Of a stretch of DNA of 10,960 nt, positions 1 to 6,853 are shown piece after piece. The notes beneath the pieces are model-generated. The model was given only the letters and a program-made list of their open reading frames with translations, was not told where the DNA came from and did no database searches. Position numbers and translations under genes: made by a program. Each line of letters begins with the position of its first letter. Position 1 is the first letter of the stretch. This stretch comes from Deltaproteobacteria bacterium (lineage in GTDB: Bacteria; Desulfobacterota; Desulfobaccia; Desulfobaccales; 0-14-0-80-60-11): positions 1 through 10,960 of the forward strand of contig JAKAGH010000072.1 of the NCBI GenBank assembly GCA_021817645.1. Reading direction: 5' to 3'.

Positions 1-19
1 CCAGAAAGAGCTCCACCTC

Positions 20-1477
20 CTACGGTTGTTCTTCCTTCATCACGGCCAGGGAGAGGTAACGGCGGATGCCATCCAGGGGGTTATTCAGTTCATGGGCCAC
101 GCAGAGGCTGAGCTTCCCCATGATGGCCAGGTGCTCGAACAGACGGAGCCGCTGGCGCAGTTGCTCCAGTTCGCTCACATCTTCCATCAACACCAGCCCC
201 TGGGTAACGCCTTCCTTCCCGGGGATGGGCATCATCTTCACTTCCAGAAACCGCTCGGTCTGGCCGTTGGGCTGGGCCTTCATCGAAATCTTCTGCTGTT
301 CCTGGCCGCTAAGCGCCCCCCGAAAAGAATCCGTCAACTCCTGTTGGGTCTGGAAGTCGAGCCCCAGAAGCGGAAAAAACTCCTGTCCCGCCACCACTTG
401 GCCCTCAGTCCCCAGAAGTCTCTCCAGGGCCGCATTAGCCTGGACGATCTTGAGGTCCTCATCCAGGACGGCCAGCGCTACCGGCGCCTGGTCATGGGCC
501 AGGGCCGCGGGCGGAGTAAATTTCTCCGCCGGCTCCTGCTCCTGCCGGATTTCCAGGATCTCCACCAGCAACCGGCCCAGGAGCCACCCTATAAACAGGT
601 CCCGGGAAGTAAAAGGCTCGCCATTCTCCCGGTCAGTGAGATTGATCACCCCCCAGAATTTCCGGCCCAGCAGAGGGATAAGCACGAAACTGGCGCTGCT
701 ATAACCTTCCCGGCCGGGGGTCGCGGGAAAGCGGGAATCCTGCCGCAGATCGGCTACGAGGAAGGGGCGGGGGTGGGTGGCCAGATAACCCATAAGACCG
801 GAGTTGGCCGGCACCTTTAAGCCGGCCCGGTATTCCTGGTTGGACCCCATGGCCGCCAGCCCGGAAAATTGCCCCAACGCGGGTTTGAAGAGAAAGATGG
901 AGCCATGGGTCGCGCCCACCAGTTGCCGGCTCGCGTCCAGGAAGCGCTGGCCCACTTTCTTGAGGTCCGGTTCCTGACTGGCCTCCTCCCGCAGCCCGGA
1001 TAGCACCGCGGCCTCCTCAGTATCGGAGACCAGCTCCAGGGCCTGCCATCCCAGGGACTCTGCCCCTTGCAGCACCATCTCCAGGTCCTGCTGCGCCCGG
1101 GTGAGACGGCGGAATTTCAGGGCCCGGTCAATGGCATGGCGCAGGATCTCGGCGCCGATGGGCTTGGTCAGATAATCAAAGGCGCCCATCTTGACCGCGG
1201 ACACCGCGTCCTGGTAATTGGCGTAGCCGGTGAAGACGATGATCAACGTCTCCGGATGGTGCAGACGCACATATTGGACCAGGTCCAGACCCTGCATCTC
1301 CGGCATCACCATGTCGGTGAGGACCAGGTCATAATGGGTTTTCTGCAGCCGCTCCACCGCCACCCGGCCGTTGCGGGCGACATCGACTCCATAGGAGCCG
1401 GAGCGCAGAATCTCCCGCATCAGCTCCAGAATGACGGGGTCGTCATCCACCAACAGGATCAGAGGCTGTTCTTTCAT
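20..1477 (-). CDS. Sensor histidine kinase, REC-GAF-PAS-HisKA, ending early at an amber codon
   Basis: Cytoplasmic two-component signalling protein of 485 residues. The order is a receiver domain (about 4-120; acidic pocket DDD near 11-13, phospho-acceptor D55 in LTDMVMP, T83, K105), a GAF domain (about 175-305), a PAS domain (about 330-440) and a HisKA segment with H462 in the H-box AHELNNPLDGIRRYL. No transmembrane segment is visible, so it probably senses an internal signal or relays phosphate from another kinase. I chose the ATG at 1477, which has AAGG upstream, over an in-frame TTG at 1501. The frame ends at TAG (20-22) only about 24 residues after the catalytic His, so the ATP-binding HATPase domain is missing. 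The next six codons in frame read EVELFL, which resembles the continuation of this helix in related kinases. The kinase may therefore be broken by a nonsense change or a sequence error. It lies 98 bases downstream of rmlB, with no clear promoter between them. Confidence 0.82.
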   Translation of the reverse strand: MKEQPLILLVDDDPVILELMREILRSGSYGVDVARNGRVAVERLQKTHYDLVLTDMVMPEMQGLDLVQYVRLHHPETLIIVFTGYANYQDAVSAVKMGAFDYLTKPIGAEILRHAIDRALKFRRLTRAQQDLEMVLQGAESLGWQALELVSDTEEAAVLSGLREEASQEPDLKKVGQRFLDASRQLVGATHGSIFLFKPALGQFSGLAAMGSNQEYRAGLKVPANSGLMGYLATHPRPFLVADLRQDSRFPATPGREGYSSASFVLIPLLGRKFWGVINLTDRENGEPFTSRDLFIGWLLGRLLVEILEIRQEQEPAEKFTPPAALAHDQAPVALAVLDEDLKIVQANAALERLLGTEGQVVAGQEFFPLLGLDFQTQQELTDSFRGALSGQEQQKISMKAQPNGQTERFLEVKMMPIPGKEGVTQGLVLMEDVSELEQLRQRLRLFEHLAIMGKLSLCVAHELNNPLDGIRRYLSLAVMKEEQP

Positions 1478-1575
1478 TATCTTGCCTTTGAAAAAGGTCA
1501 AAGTTCTAAATTAGACCGCGCCTCCGAAACGGGAAAGTTACCCTGTTAACTCCATCCCTTAACCGAAAACTGTCT

Positions 1576-2640
1576 CTAAACCACGGCCGCGCCGTATTGC
1601 CGCTGCAGATACTCCCGGTAAGCTCCGGAGCGGACGCGTTCCAGCCAGTCCTGGTGCGCCAGATACCAGGTCAGCGTGCGCCTGAGCCCTTCCTCCAGGT
1701 CCACCTGGGGCCGCCAGCCCAGTTCCCGCTCGATCTTGGCGGTGTTAAGGGCATAGCGCCAATCGTGGCCCGGGCGATCAGTGACAAAGGTGATCAGATC
1801 CTCCGGATGGCCCAACTCCGGCCGCATCTCCCGGAGCAGCTTGAGGAGCAGGCGCACCAGCTCCAGGTTGGGTTTCTCCTGTTGGCCGCCCAGGTTATAA
1901 GTCTCCCCCGGACGCCCTTGCTCCAGCACCAGCAGCGCACCCCGGCAATGATCCTCAACGTAGATCCAGTCCCGGATATTGGTGCCGCTGCCGTAAATGG
2001 GCACAGGTTTGCCGGCCAGGACCTGGCTGAGCGCAAAGGGAATGAGCTTTTCCGGAAACTGGTAGGGGCCGTAATTGTTGGAGCAGTTGGTGATCAGGGC
2101 CGGGAAGCCGTAGGTGCGGAAATAGGAGCGCACCAGCAGATCCGCACCCGCCTTGGAGGCCGCATAAGGACTGTTGGGGGAATACGGCGTCGCTTCGGTG
2201 AAGGCCGGGTCCTCGGGTCCCAGGGAACCGTACACCTCATCGGTGCTGATGTGCAGAAAACGGGGCTCTTCCCCTTGCAGCCGCCCCTGCCAGGCATGGC
2301 GGGCCGCCTCCAGCAGGGTGTAGGTGCCCAGAACATTGGTGCGCACAAAGACCCCGGGGTCCATAATGGAGCGGTCCACGTGGGTTTCCGCGGCAAAGTG
2401 CACCACCCGGGTGATGGGGTAGCGCTGGAACAGGGAAGCGACCAAGGCCCCATCAGCCACATCCCCGGAGACCAAAATATGCCCGGGGTCTCCCTCCAGC
2501 GCGGCCAGGTTTTCCGGATTACCGGCATAGGTGAGGAGATCCAGATTGATTATCTGCCATTCCGGGCGCTGCCATCTGAGAAAATGGACGAAATTGGCGC
2601 CGATGAAACCGGCCCCGCCCGTGACCAAAACCGCACTCAT
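1576..2640 (-). CDS. rmlB: dTDP-glucose 4,6-dehydratase
   Basis: Converts dTDP-D-glucose to dTDP-4-keto-6-deoxy-D-glucose with bound NAD, the second step of dTDP-L-rhamnose synthesis for lipopolysaccharide or other surface glycans. The 354 residues match the usual family length. It is an extended short-chain dehydrogenase: the Rossmann motif GGAGFIG is near residues 8-14, the catalytic Thr-Asp-Glu triad is at 133-135 (HISTDEVYGS), and the YxxxK pair is Y159/K163 in PYAASK. The substrate-binding stretch NCSNNYGPYQFPEKLIP (185-201) is intact. The ATG overlaps the rmlD stop in an ATGA arrangement, which implies translational coupling. Gene and start are clear. The stop is TAG, which shows that amber codons are used as ordinary stops in this genome. 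Confidence 0.96.
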   Translation of the reverse strand: MSAVLVTGGAGFIGANFVHFLRWQRPEWQIINLDLLTYAGNPENLAALEGDPGHILVSGDVADGALVASLFQRYPITRVVHFAAETHVDRSIMDPGVFVRTNVLGTYTLLEAARHAWQGRLQGEEPRFLHISTDEVYGSLGPEDPAFTEATPYSPNSPYAASKAGADLLVRSYFRTYGFPALITNCSNNYGPYQFPEKLIPFALSQVLAGKPVPIYGSGTNIRDWIYVEDHCRGALLVLEQGRPGETYNLGGQQEKPNLELVRLLLKLLREMRPELGHPEDLITFVTDRPGHDWRYALNTAKIERELGWRPQVDLEEGLRRTLTWYLAHQDWLERVRSGAYREYLQRQYGAAVV

Positions 2641-3488
2641 AACTGCTCCCCGTGTAAGTCCCAGAAGCGGTGAAAGGCTTCCTGCCAGAAGGGCATCAGG
2701 TCCAGCCCTTCCAGCTGCAGCAGACGGTTCTCCAACACCGAATTTGCGGGCCGGCGGGCCGGCCGCGGGAATTCCCCGGTCTTACAAGGCCGCACCTCGG
2801 CCTCCAACCCGGCCCGCTCCAGGATCAGCCGGGCAAATTCATACCAGGTAGCCTCCCCCTGGCAGGTGGCGTGATAAGTGCCGAAGGCCTCAGTCTCGGC
2901 CAGGGCCAGGAGCTGCGGCGCTAGAGCCAGGGCGCTGGTGGGAGTGCCCCGCTGGTCGTCGACCACTTTAAGCGCCAGGCCTTGCCGGGCGCGGCCCAAA
3001 ATTGCGGTGATGAAATTGGGGCCCGGCAGGCCGTAAAGCCAGGCGGTGCGGACCAGGAAATGGTCCGGGCACTGCTCCCGCACCTTCTTTTCCCCCAGCC
3101 ATTTGCTCCAGCCGTACACCGACTGGGGCCGGGTCTCATCCCACTCCACATAGGGAGCGGTCTTGGCCCCGTCAAAGACATAATCGGTAGATATGTGCAA
3201 CAGCTTGAGTCCCAGGCGCCGGCAGGCCACGGCCAGGTGGCGCGGCCCCAGGGCGTTGACTTTGAAAGCCAGGTCCGGGTCGGCTTCCAGGTCATCCACC
3301 CGGGTGGCTGCGGCCGCGTTGATCACCGCATGGGGGCGGTGGTCGGCAAGGGTGCGCCACACTGCGTCCCAGTCGGTGATATTCATTTCCGCCAGGTCGG
3401 TGACCACCACCTCCCAATCCCGGTGCGCCAGTTCCTGCACTAACGCCCGTCCCAGTTGCCCGGCCGCGCCGGTGATCAATACTTTCAC
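2637..3488 (-). CDS. rmlD: dTDP-4-dehydrorhamnose reductase
   Basis: NAD(P)H-dependent reductase that completes dTDP-L-rhamnose by reducing dTDP-4-keto-L-rhamnose. The 283 residues are typical. Visible motifs are the nucleotide-binding TGAAGQLG (6-13), INAAA (56-60), the STDYVFDG active-site strand (100-107) and the catalytic Y125/K129 pair in SVYGWSKWLGEKKV. The segment that usually reads AAYTAVDKAE is AAATRVDDLEAD here, a modest variation. It starts with GTG at 3488. A GGAG Shine-Dalgarno about nine bases upstream lies inside the end of the rmlC-like gene, whose stop is only six bases before the start. The stop overlaps the rmlB start by four bases, so the three genes form one tightly coupled transcription unit. 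Confidence 0.95.
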   Translation of the reverse strand: MKVLITGAAGQLGRALVQELAHRDWEVVVTDLAEMNITDWDAVWRTLADHRPHAVINAAAATRVDDLEADPDLAFKVNALGPRHLAVACRRLGLKLLHISTDYVFDGAKTAPYVEWDETRPQSVYGWSKWLGEKKVREQCPDHFLVRTAWLYGLPGPNFITAILGRARQGLALKVVDDQRGTPTSALALAPQLLALAETEAFGTYHATCQGEATWYEFARLILERAGLEAEVRPCKTGEFPRPARRPANSVLENRLLQLEGLDLMPFWQEAFHRFWDLHGEQL

Positions 3489-3494
3489 CCTGTC

Positions 3495-3989
3495 TCACTC
3501 CAACTTGAAGGGGCAGCCGGGGTCATTCTCATAGCGGATTTCGTCCACCTCTTCCTGCCGCCCCGGGCCTTTATAAAGGCGGTTGGGGCAATTGAACACC
3601 AGTCCCATGTGCCCGCTGATATTCAGGTAGCCGTGGACCACCCCGGGGGGGACCACCAGAACCCCCGGGCAACTCTCCCCCAGCTGGAACACCTGCCGGG
3701 TCCGGTAGCTCGGGCTCTCGGGCCGGTCATCCCAAAGAAACACCCGGAAGTCTCCGGGCCCGGGAAAGCAGAACAGATCGGTCTGCCCGCGGTGGGCATG
3801 AGGGCCCCGCCCCACGCCCGGCCGGGTCAGAGAGATATAAGACATCGCCGGCGCCAGGTCCGGGTCCAGTTCATCCAGGCGGAAAATTTCCGCCAGCCAC
3901 CCCCGGGCGTCCTCGAAAACCGCCAGGGGACGGCAGACCACCCCGGGGATTTGCACCGTGGGCATGATAAATTTTGCAGATGTAGTCAT
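3495..3989 (-). CDS. rmlC: RmlC-like dTDP-4-dehydrorhamnose 3,5-epimerase family cupin
   Basis: Cupin sugar epimerase of 164 residues that by position supplies the 3,5-epimerisation between RmlB and RmlD. It is divergent from classical RmlC: the usual RGLHYQ is RGPHAH here (61-66) and the C-terminus is short. The expected residues can still be placed: H64 in the His motif, H119 in PPGVVHGY, Y139 in CPNRLYKG, and D156 in ENDP. The early FEDARGWLAEIFR (25-37) matches the family's F-x-D-x-R-G-x-x-x-E signature. The start is uncertain. The ATG at 3989 and another at 3965 both lack a good ribosome-binding site, and the only AGGAAG upstream is over 20 bases away. It could instead act on a related dTDP-keto sugar. 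Its place immediately before rmlD makes rhamnose synthesis the best guess. Confidence 0.85.
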   Translation of the reverse strand: MTTSAKFIMPTVQIPGVVCRPLAVFEDARGWLAEIFRLDELDPDLAPAMSYISLTRPGVGRGPHAHRGQTDLFCFPGPGDFRVFLWDDRPESPSYRTRQVFQLGESCPGVLVVPPGVVHGYLNISGHMGLVFNCPNRLYKGPGRQEEVDEIRYENDPGCPFKLE

Positions 3990-4354
3990 AAATGTTGAAA
4001 AATGTACCGCTTCCTTTCTTGGGAAATTCTCCTGCCATCTTCTCTAGCGGCAAAACCTGCTTTTATCTTTAAGCTTTTTGATCATTCATTAAATTTAGTT
4101 GCGCTTTTCTTAATTTTCTTGCCACGCCGGTTAGCTCTCCAGCCGGGCTGGCTATCAATTACTCGAAAATATCAGCATGACTCCAGCATTCTCCTGAGCA
4201 AAATTCTAGGACGATAGACCGCAAGCTCCTGCAAACCGGATGAAAAGGTGACCCGGCCCGCGGTTTATAGGGGCGCACCCGTGTGCACGCCCCTTCGAGA
4301 AAATAGTCGTATGTTTGCGGCTTGGTCTGGGCCTCGCGCCTGCAGACTCGCCTA
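3990..4354. other. Gene-free AT-rich spacer upstream of rmlC
   Basis: This stretch of 365 bases has no convincing gene on either strand. The short open frames here lack ribosome-binding sites and recognisable protein features. It is clearly more AT-rich than its surroundings, most strongly about 4060-4130, as expected for the promoter region of the rml unit. I find no sigma-70 box pair good enough to mark. A REP-like hairpin sits at 4270-4293, and a small imperfect palindrome (CCAGC/GCTGG) lies near 4140-4152. Confidence 0.6.
4270..4293. repeat. REP-like hairpin, family A, copy 1
   Basis: An imperfect palindrome with outer arms GGGGCG and CGCCCC enclosing CAC/GTG inner arms with a small bulge. 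It shares GGGCGCACCC and a GTGTGC half with a second copy at 5056-5081, in the same orientation. The two copies lie in the spacers on either side of the M50-like gene. Short GC-rich dispersed palindromes of this kind resemble REP elements moved by REP-associated tyrosine transposases. No such transposase gene is in the window. Confidence 0.6.
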
Positions 4355-5011
4355 TCAGCCGCTCCCCAGGTAGTTGTAAATAGCCATGATGACCGGATTG
4401 AAATAAGGGCTGAAAATGCTATGGTGGCTGACCCTCTCCAGAAACGCCAGGGCCAGGACCAGGAAGGGACCGACTTGCAGCGCCAGCGTCCTGAAGCGTT
4501 GATCCACCTGGGGAAACAGTTCCAAGACCACGTGGCCCATGGCCAGGGGCGGTATCGGGATCAGATTATAGATGGCGGTGGTGACATTGACCCCAACGAG
4601 CATCAAAAAGACCCGGGGATTGTATTCCATCTTATTAAAGATCATGACGACGCTGCCCACAATGCTGGCCAGCAACAGATTCGCCACCGGCCCCGCCACC
4701 CGGCTGATTACCGTATACAAACGGGGATGCTCAAATTTGCTGCTGTCGATATCGAAACTCCGGGCCCAGCCGAAGCCGCCCACAAAGTAGCAAATCGTCC
4801 CCAGTACATCCAGGTGCAGAAAGGCGTTGAAATGCAGGCGATCCTTGGGTTCTATGCGCCTGTCCCCCAATAAATTGGAGACAAAGGCCTGGGCTTCGGC
4901 ATTAATGGTAATGGACAACAGAATCGACACACAAAAGGTTGTCACCGCATCAACGCTGAGGCTACCGGGATCGAGAAAATATGGCACTGGCCACAAACTT
5001 TCCGGCAACAT
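4355..5011 (-). CDS. M50 site-2-protease-like membrane protein lacking the HExxH zinc site
   Basis: Polytopic inner-membrane protein of 218 residues that resembles small M50 (site-2 protease, SpoIVFB-type) proteins. Family landmarks are GD near 49-50, FNAFLHLDVLGT (61-72, like the family's N-P-x-x-H-x-D-P-x-G stretch), FGWARSFDID (80-89, like FGWAKPVPV), RVAGPVANLLLA (104-115) and YNLIPIPPL (148-156). The catalytic parts are changed. Where an active enzyme has HExxH, this reads INAEAQAF (36-43), and the NxxPxPPLDG motif has lost its Asp and reads PPLAMGH. A functional zinc protease is therefore unlikely. A scaffold, regulator or other non-proteolytic role is inferred, with no specific function assignable. 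The ATG at 5011 has AAGGT at good spacing. The conserved fold and intact frame argue against a decaying pseudogene. Confidence 0.85.
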   Translation of the reverse strand: MLPESLWPVPYFLDPGSLSVDAVTTFCVSILLSITINAEAQAFVSNLLGDRRIEPKDRLHFNAFLHLDVLGTICYFVGGFGWARSFDIDSSKFEHPRLYTVISRVAGPVANLLLASIVGSVVMIFNKMEYNPRVFLMLVGVNVTTAIYNLIPIPPLAMGHVVLELFPQVDQRFRTLALQVGPFLVLALAFLERVSHHSIFSPYFNPVIMAIYNYLGSG

Positions 5012-5055
5012 CGGGATTACCTTGATCCTTTAAACAGAAAAGGCCTGTAAATTGT

Positions 5056-5081
5056 AAGGGCGCACCCAGGTGTGCGCCTTT
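5056..5081. repeat. REP-like hairpin, family A, copy 2
   Basis: A GC-rich palindrome whose arms are built around GGCGCAC and GTGCGCC, with a short loop. It is the same family as 4270-4293 and in the same orientation. It lies between the OFA transporter and the M50-like gene, 45 bases upstream of the latter's start. In that place it could also act as a transcript-stabilising or attenuating hairpin. Confidence 0.6.
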
Positions 5082-5105
5082 CCGGAGTGCTAATCTCGGA
5101 GGTAA

Positions 5106-5118
5106 GAAGATAATCTTC
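5106..5118. promoter_or_regulatory. 13-base palindrome, possible operator or small hairpin
   Basis: GAAGATAATCTTC is a perfect 6+1+6 palindrome between the REP-like hairpin and the long terminator-like hairpin. It could be a protein-binding site for a promoter of the downstream M50-like gene. No convincing sigma-70 boxes accompany it, so the assignment is weak. Confidence 0.25.
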
Positions 5119-5126
5119 ACAATAAG

Positions 5127-5158
5127 GAGAAGGCAGGGTTAACACACCCTGCCTTCTC
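5127..5158 (-). terminator. Long hairpin after the OFA transporter
   Basis: Perfect 13-bp stem (GAGAAGGCAGGGT with its complement) and a six-base loop, 73 bases past the transporter stop. The sequence after the stem on the minus strand, CTTATTGTG, is only weakly U-rich, so this is a poor textbook terminator. It may instead protect the 3' end of the message or work as a two-way barrier. Confidence 0.5.
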
Positions 5159-5231
5159 GAGATAGCCTCAGTTTTACCTGTTCCTCACTTCGGCGTCAAC
5201 CCATGGGTCAGCCGGGGTGGGGAAGTTGCCT

Positions 5232-6524
5232 TTATTCAGATACGTGCATTGGCCTCTTGGTGACCCAGGATAGGACCACCGCGACGATCAGCACTATAGC
5301 GGAGATATAGAAGGCCCAGTCCAGGGAGCCGGTGATGTCCTTAATGGTGCCGCCCAACCGGGCCATGAAGAAGCCCAGACCCCAGCCGATGAACACTAAG
5401 CCGTAGTTCATACCCAGGTTCTTGGGGCCAAAGAAGTCGGCAGTGAAGGCCGGCATCAACGCCAAACCGCCGCCGTATTGCCAGAAAGCGATACCCACGG
5501 CCACGAACAGGAAGAAGACGCTCTTGGCGCCGATGATGGCCGGCAGTAAAAAGAGGCAAAGAGCGGAAACGATGCAGTTAAGGGCATAGGCGTTGCCCCG
5601 GCCGATCTTGTCGGAATACATACCGGTGCCTACCCGGCCCGCGGCATTAACCAGGCCGCCGTAGGAAGCCAGCAGCCAGGCGTTGGCCGCAAAGAACGGA
5701 ATGGCCTTGGCCGTGGTGGCCAGCAGCCCCGCGGCGTTGGCAATGACCAACAGACCCGACTGGGTAGTGCCGATGAACATGAACACTAAGGCATAGAACT
5801 GCCAGGCTTTGAAAATTTCGCTGGGGGCCCAATCCACCAAGGTGCCCGCGGCCTTCGCGGGCGCCGCGCCGGCTTTAACCACCGCGGCAGGGGGCACATA
5901 GCCCGGAGGGGCCTTGGCCAATTGGGAACCGGCGAGGATGACGACTACGGCAAATAAGATTCCTAAGAAAATAAAGCTGTAGGAGATACCGCCGCTGGCC
6001 AGCAACCAGGCGCCCAAAGGAGATACGTACAGAGCCGCGCCGCCGTAACCACCCACCACCAAACCGGCGATGAGGCCGCGTTTGTGGGGACCGAACCACG
6101 ACAGGGCCGCGGGCGTGGGCGCAGCATAACCGATACCCATGCCGATACCGCCGAAGATGCCAAAACCGATGATCAGACCGGTATAACTCTTGGTCAAACC
6201 GGCAATGATACAACCCAGCGCCAGGCACAAACCGCCGACAATAGCGCCGAATTTGGGGCTGATTTTGTCCTGAATCTTACCACCGGGGATCATGAATAAG
6301 GCGAATACGAGGACGCACAGTGAAAAGGGGGTGGCGGCCTCGGCGTTGGTTAAATAGACCCAGCCTTCATTCAGGCCGGTCATGGTCGTGCCGGCCAATT
6401 TCAAATCTTTTGGAACCAGGGCCCCGGCCCAAATGCTCCAAGCATATAAAATTCCCAAACAGAGGTTAACCGCAGTGCCGCAAAAAGTTACGACCCACGC
6501 CTTTCCCGGAACTTGGTCTGCCAT
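5232..6524 (-). CDS. OFA-family MFS transporter (oxalate/formate antiporter type)
   Basis: Twelve-helix major facilitator carrier of 430 residues in the inner membrane, moving small carboxylates. The first helix carries LGILYAWSIW (23-32), characteristic of the oxalate/formate antiporter family. An MFS motif-A-like loop GKIQDKISPK is at 82-91 and its second-half counterpart GRVGTGMYSDKIGR at 296-309. WFGPHKRGLIAGLVVGGYGG (143-162) is another family landmark. A proline/alanine-rich loop (about 203-232) joins the halves. I cannot align it to OxlT by eye well enough to name the substrate; formate, oxalate or another short-chain organic acid are all possible. An AGGAGG six to seven bases before the ATG makes the start certain. 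It appears to be a single-gene unit with a sigma-54 promoter upstream at 6652-6667, which would tie its expression to an enhancer-binding activator. Confidence 0.92.
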   Translation of the reverse strand: MADQVPGKAWVVTFCGTAVNLCLGILYAWSIWAGALVPKDLKLAGTTMTGLNEGWVYLTNAEAATPFSLCVLVFALFMIPGGKIQDKISPKFGAIVGGLCLALGCIIAGLTKSYTGLIIGFGIFGGIGMGIGYAAPTPAALSWFGPHKRGLIAGLVVGGYGGAALYVSPLGAWLLASGGISYSFIFLGILFAVVVILAGSQLAKAPPGYVPPAAVVKAGAAPAKAAGTLVDWAPSEIFKAWQFYALVFMFIGTTQSGLLVIANAAGLLATTAKAIPFFAANAWLLASYGGLVNAAGRVGTGMYSDKIGRGNAYALNCIVSALCLFLLPAIIGAKSVFFLFVAVGIAFWQYGGGLALMPAFTADFFGPKNLGMNYGLVFIGWGLGFFMARLGGTIKDITGSLDWAFYISAIVLIVAVVLSWVTKRPMHVSE

Positions 6525-6651
6525 GAGTTCCCTCCTGAAGTTTGAAGATAAATCCGCAGTATGAGGCCTTCAACTAAATTAAATACTTAATATAATTATT
6601 AATTCGCCAATACCACCCCCTTCGCATAAAATTAGTCACCAGATTCAGTTA

Positions 6652-6667
6652 TGCAAAGTAGCTGCCA
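6652..6667 (-). promoter_or_regulatory. Sigma-54 (RpoN) promoter for the OFA transporter
   Basis: On the minus strand the site reads TGGCAGCTACTTTGCA. The sigma-54 consensus is TGGCAC-N5-TTGCA, so this has the exact GG-N10-GC spacing and differs at one consensus position (G for C). Transcription would begin near 6641, leaving about 115 bases of leader before the transporter ATG. Such promoters need an AAA+ enhancer-binding protein; none is encoded in the window, since the receiver protein at 20-1477 has no AAA+ domain. Confidence 0.65.
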
Positions 6668-6758
6668 AGTGGAGAGAAGCTTAGAAAAACTGGCTCAGAA
6701 GAAAAAATTACTAGAATCATTCAACTAATTTTTCTCAGGATAGATGCGGGAAATTTGG

Positions 6759-6781
6759 GGGAACAAATTAAGGGAACAAAT
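6759..6781. repeat. Duplicated 10-mer upstream of the sigma-54 promoter
   Basis: GGGAACAAAT occurs at 6759-6768 and again at 6772-6781, 13 bases apart. The pair lies about 120-140 bases upstream of the predicted sigma-54 start point, the usual distance for an enhancer-binding activator site. It could also be part of the hemL 3' region only. Confidence 0.4.
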
Positions 6782-6853
6782 CGGGACATTTTCCCCAAAC
6801 CCAGGGGCATTTCACCCCAAGCAGGTCCAGGCGGCCGCCACCTTGGGCCCTTT

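Larger units (their letters stand above)
6525..6853. other. Regulatory spacer between hemL and the OFA transporter
   Basis: A stretch of 329 bases without a gene. The part nearest the transporter (about 6570-6610) is very AT-rich. The middle carries the sigma-54 promoter, and the part nearest hemL carries a duplicated 10-mer and several G/C-run inverted repeats. One of these, TTTGGGG (6754-6760) facing CCCCAAA (6793-6799), could fold in the hemL 3' leader but has no following T-run. Confidence 0.6.

Noticed and set aside
26..820. Long plus-strand open frame opposite the sensor kinase
   Set aside because: It is the antisense shadow of a well-recognised REC-GAF-PAS protein, with no ribosome-binding site or family resemblance.
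1597..2673. Plus-strand frame of 358 codons opposite rmlB
   Set aside because: The opposite strand has all catalytic motifs of RmlB; this frame is a by-product of GC-rich codon use.
3871..4053. 60-codon minus-strand frame overlapping the start of the rmlC-like gene
   Set aside because: It is out of frame with the cupin motifs and runs into low-complexity proline/glycine sequence, typical of a shadow frame.
4105..4127. TGGCA element on the minus strand upstream of rmlC as a second sigma-54 promoter
   Set aside because: The -24 half is present, but the -12 position reads TTAA with no GC at the required spacing.
4002..4217. 71-codon plus-strand frame in the AT-rich spacer
   Set aside because: No ribosome-binding site and no recognisable features. 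It spans the AT-rich region expected to hold the rml promoter.
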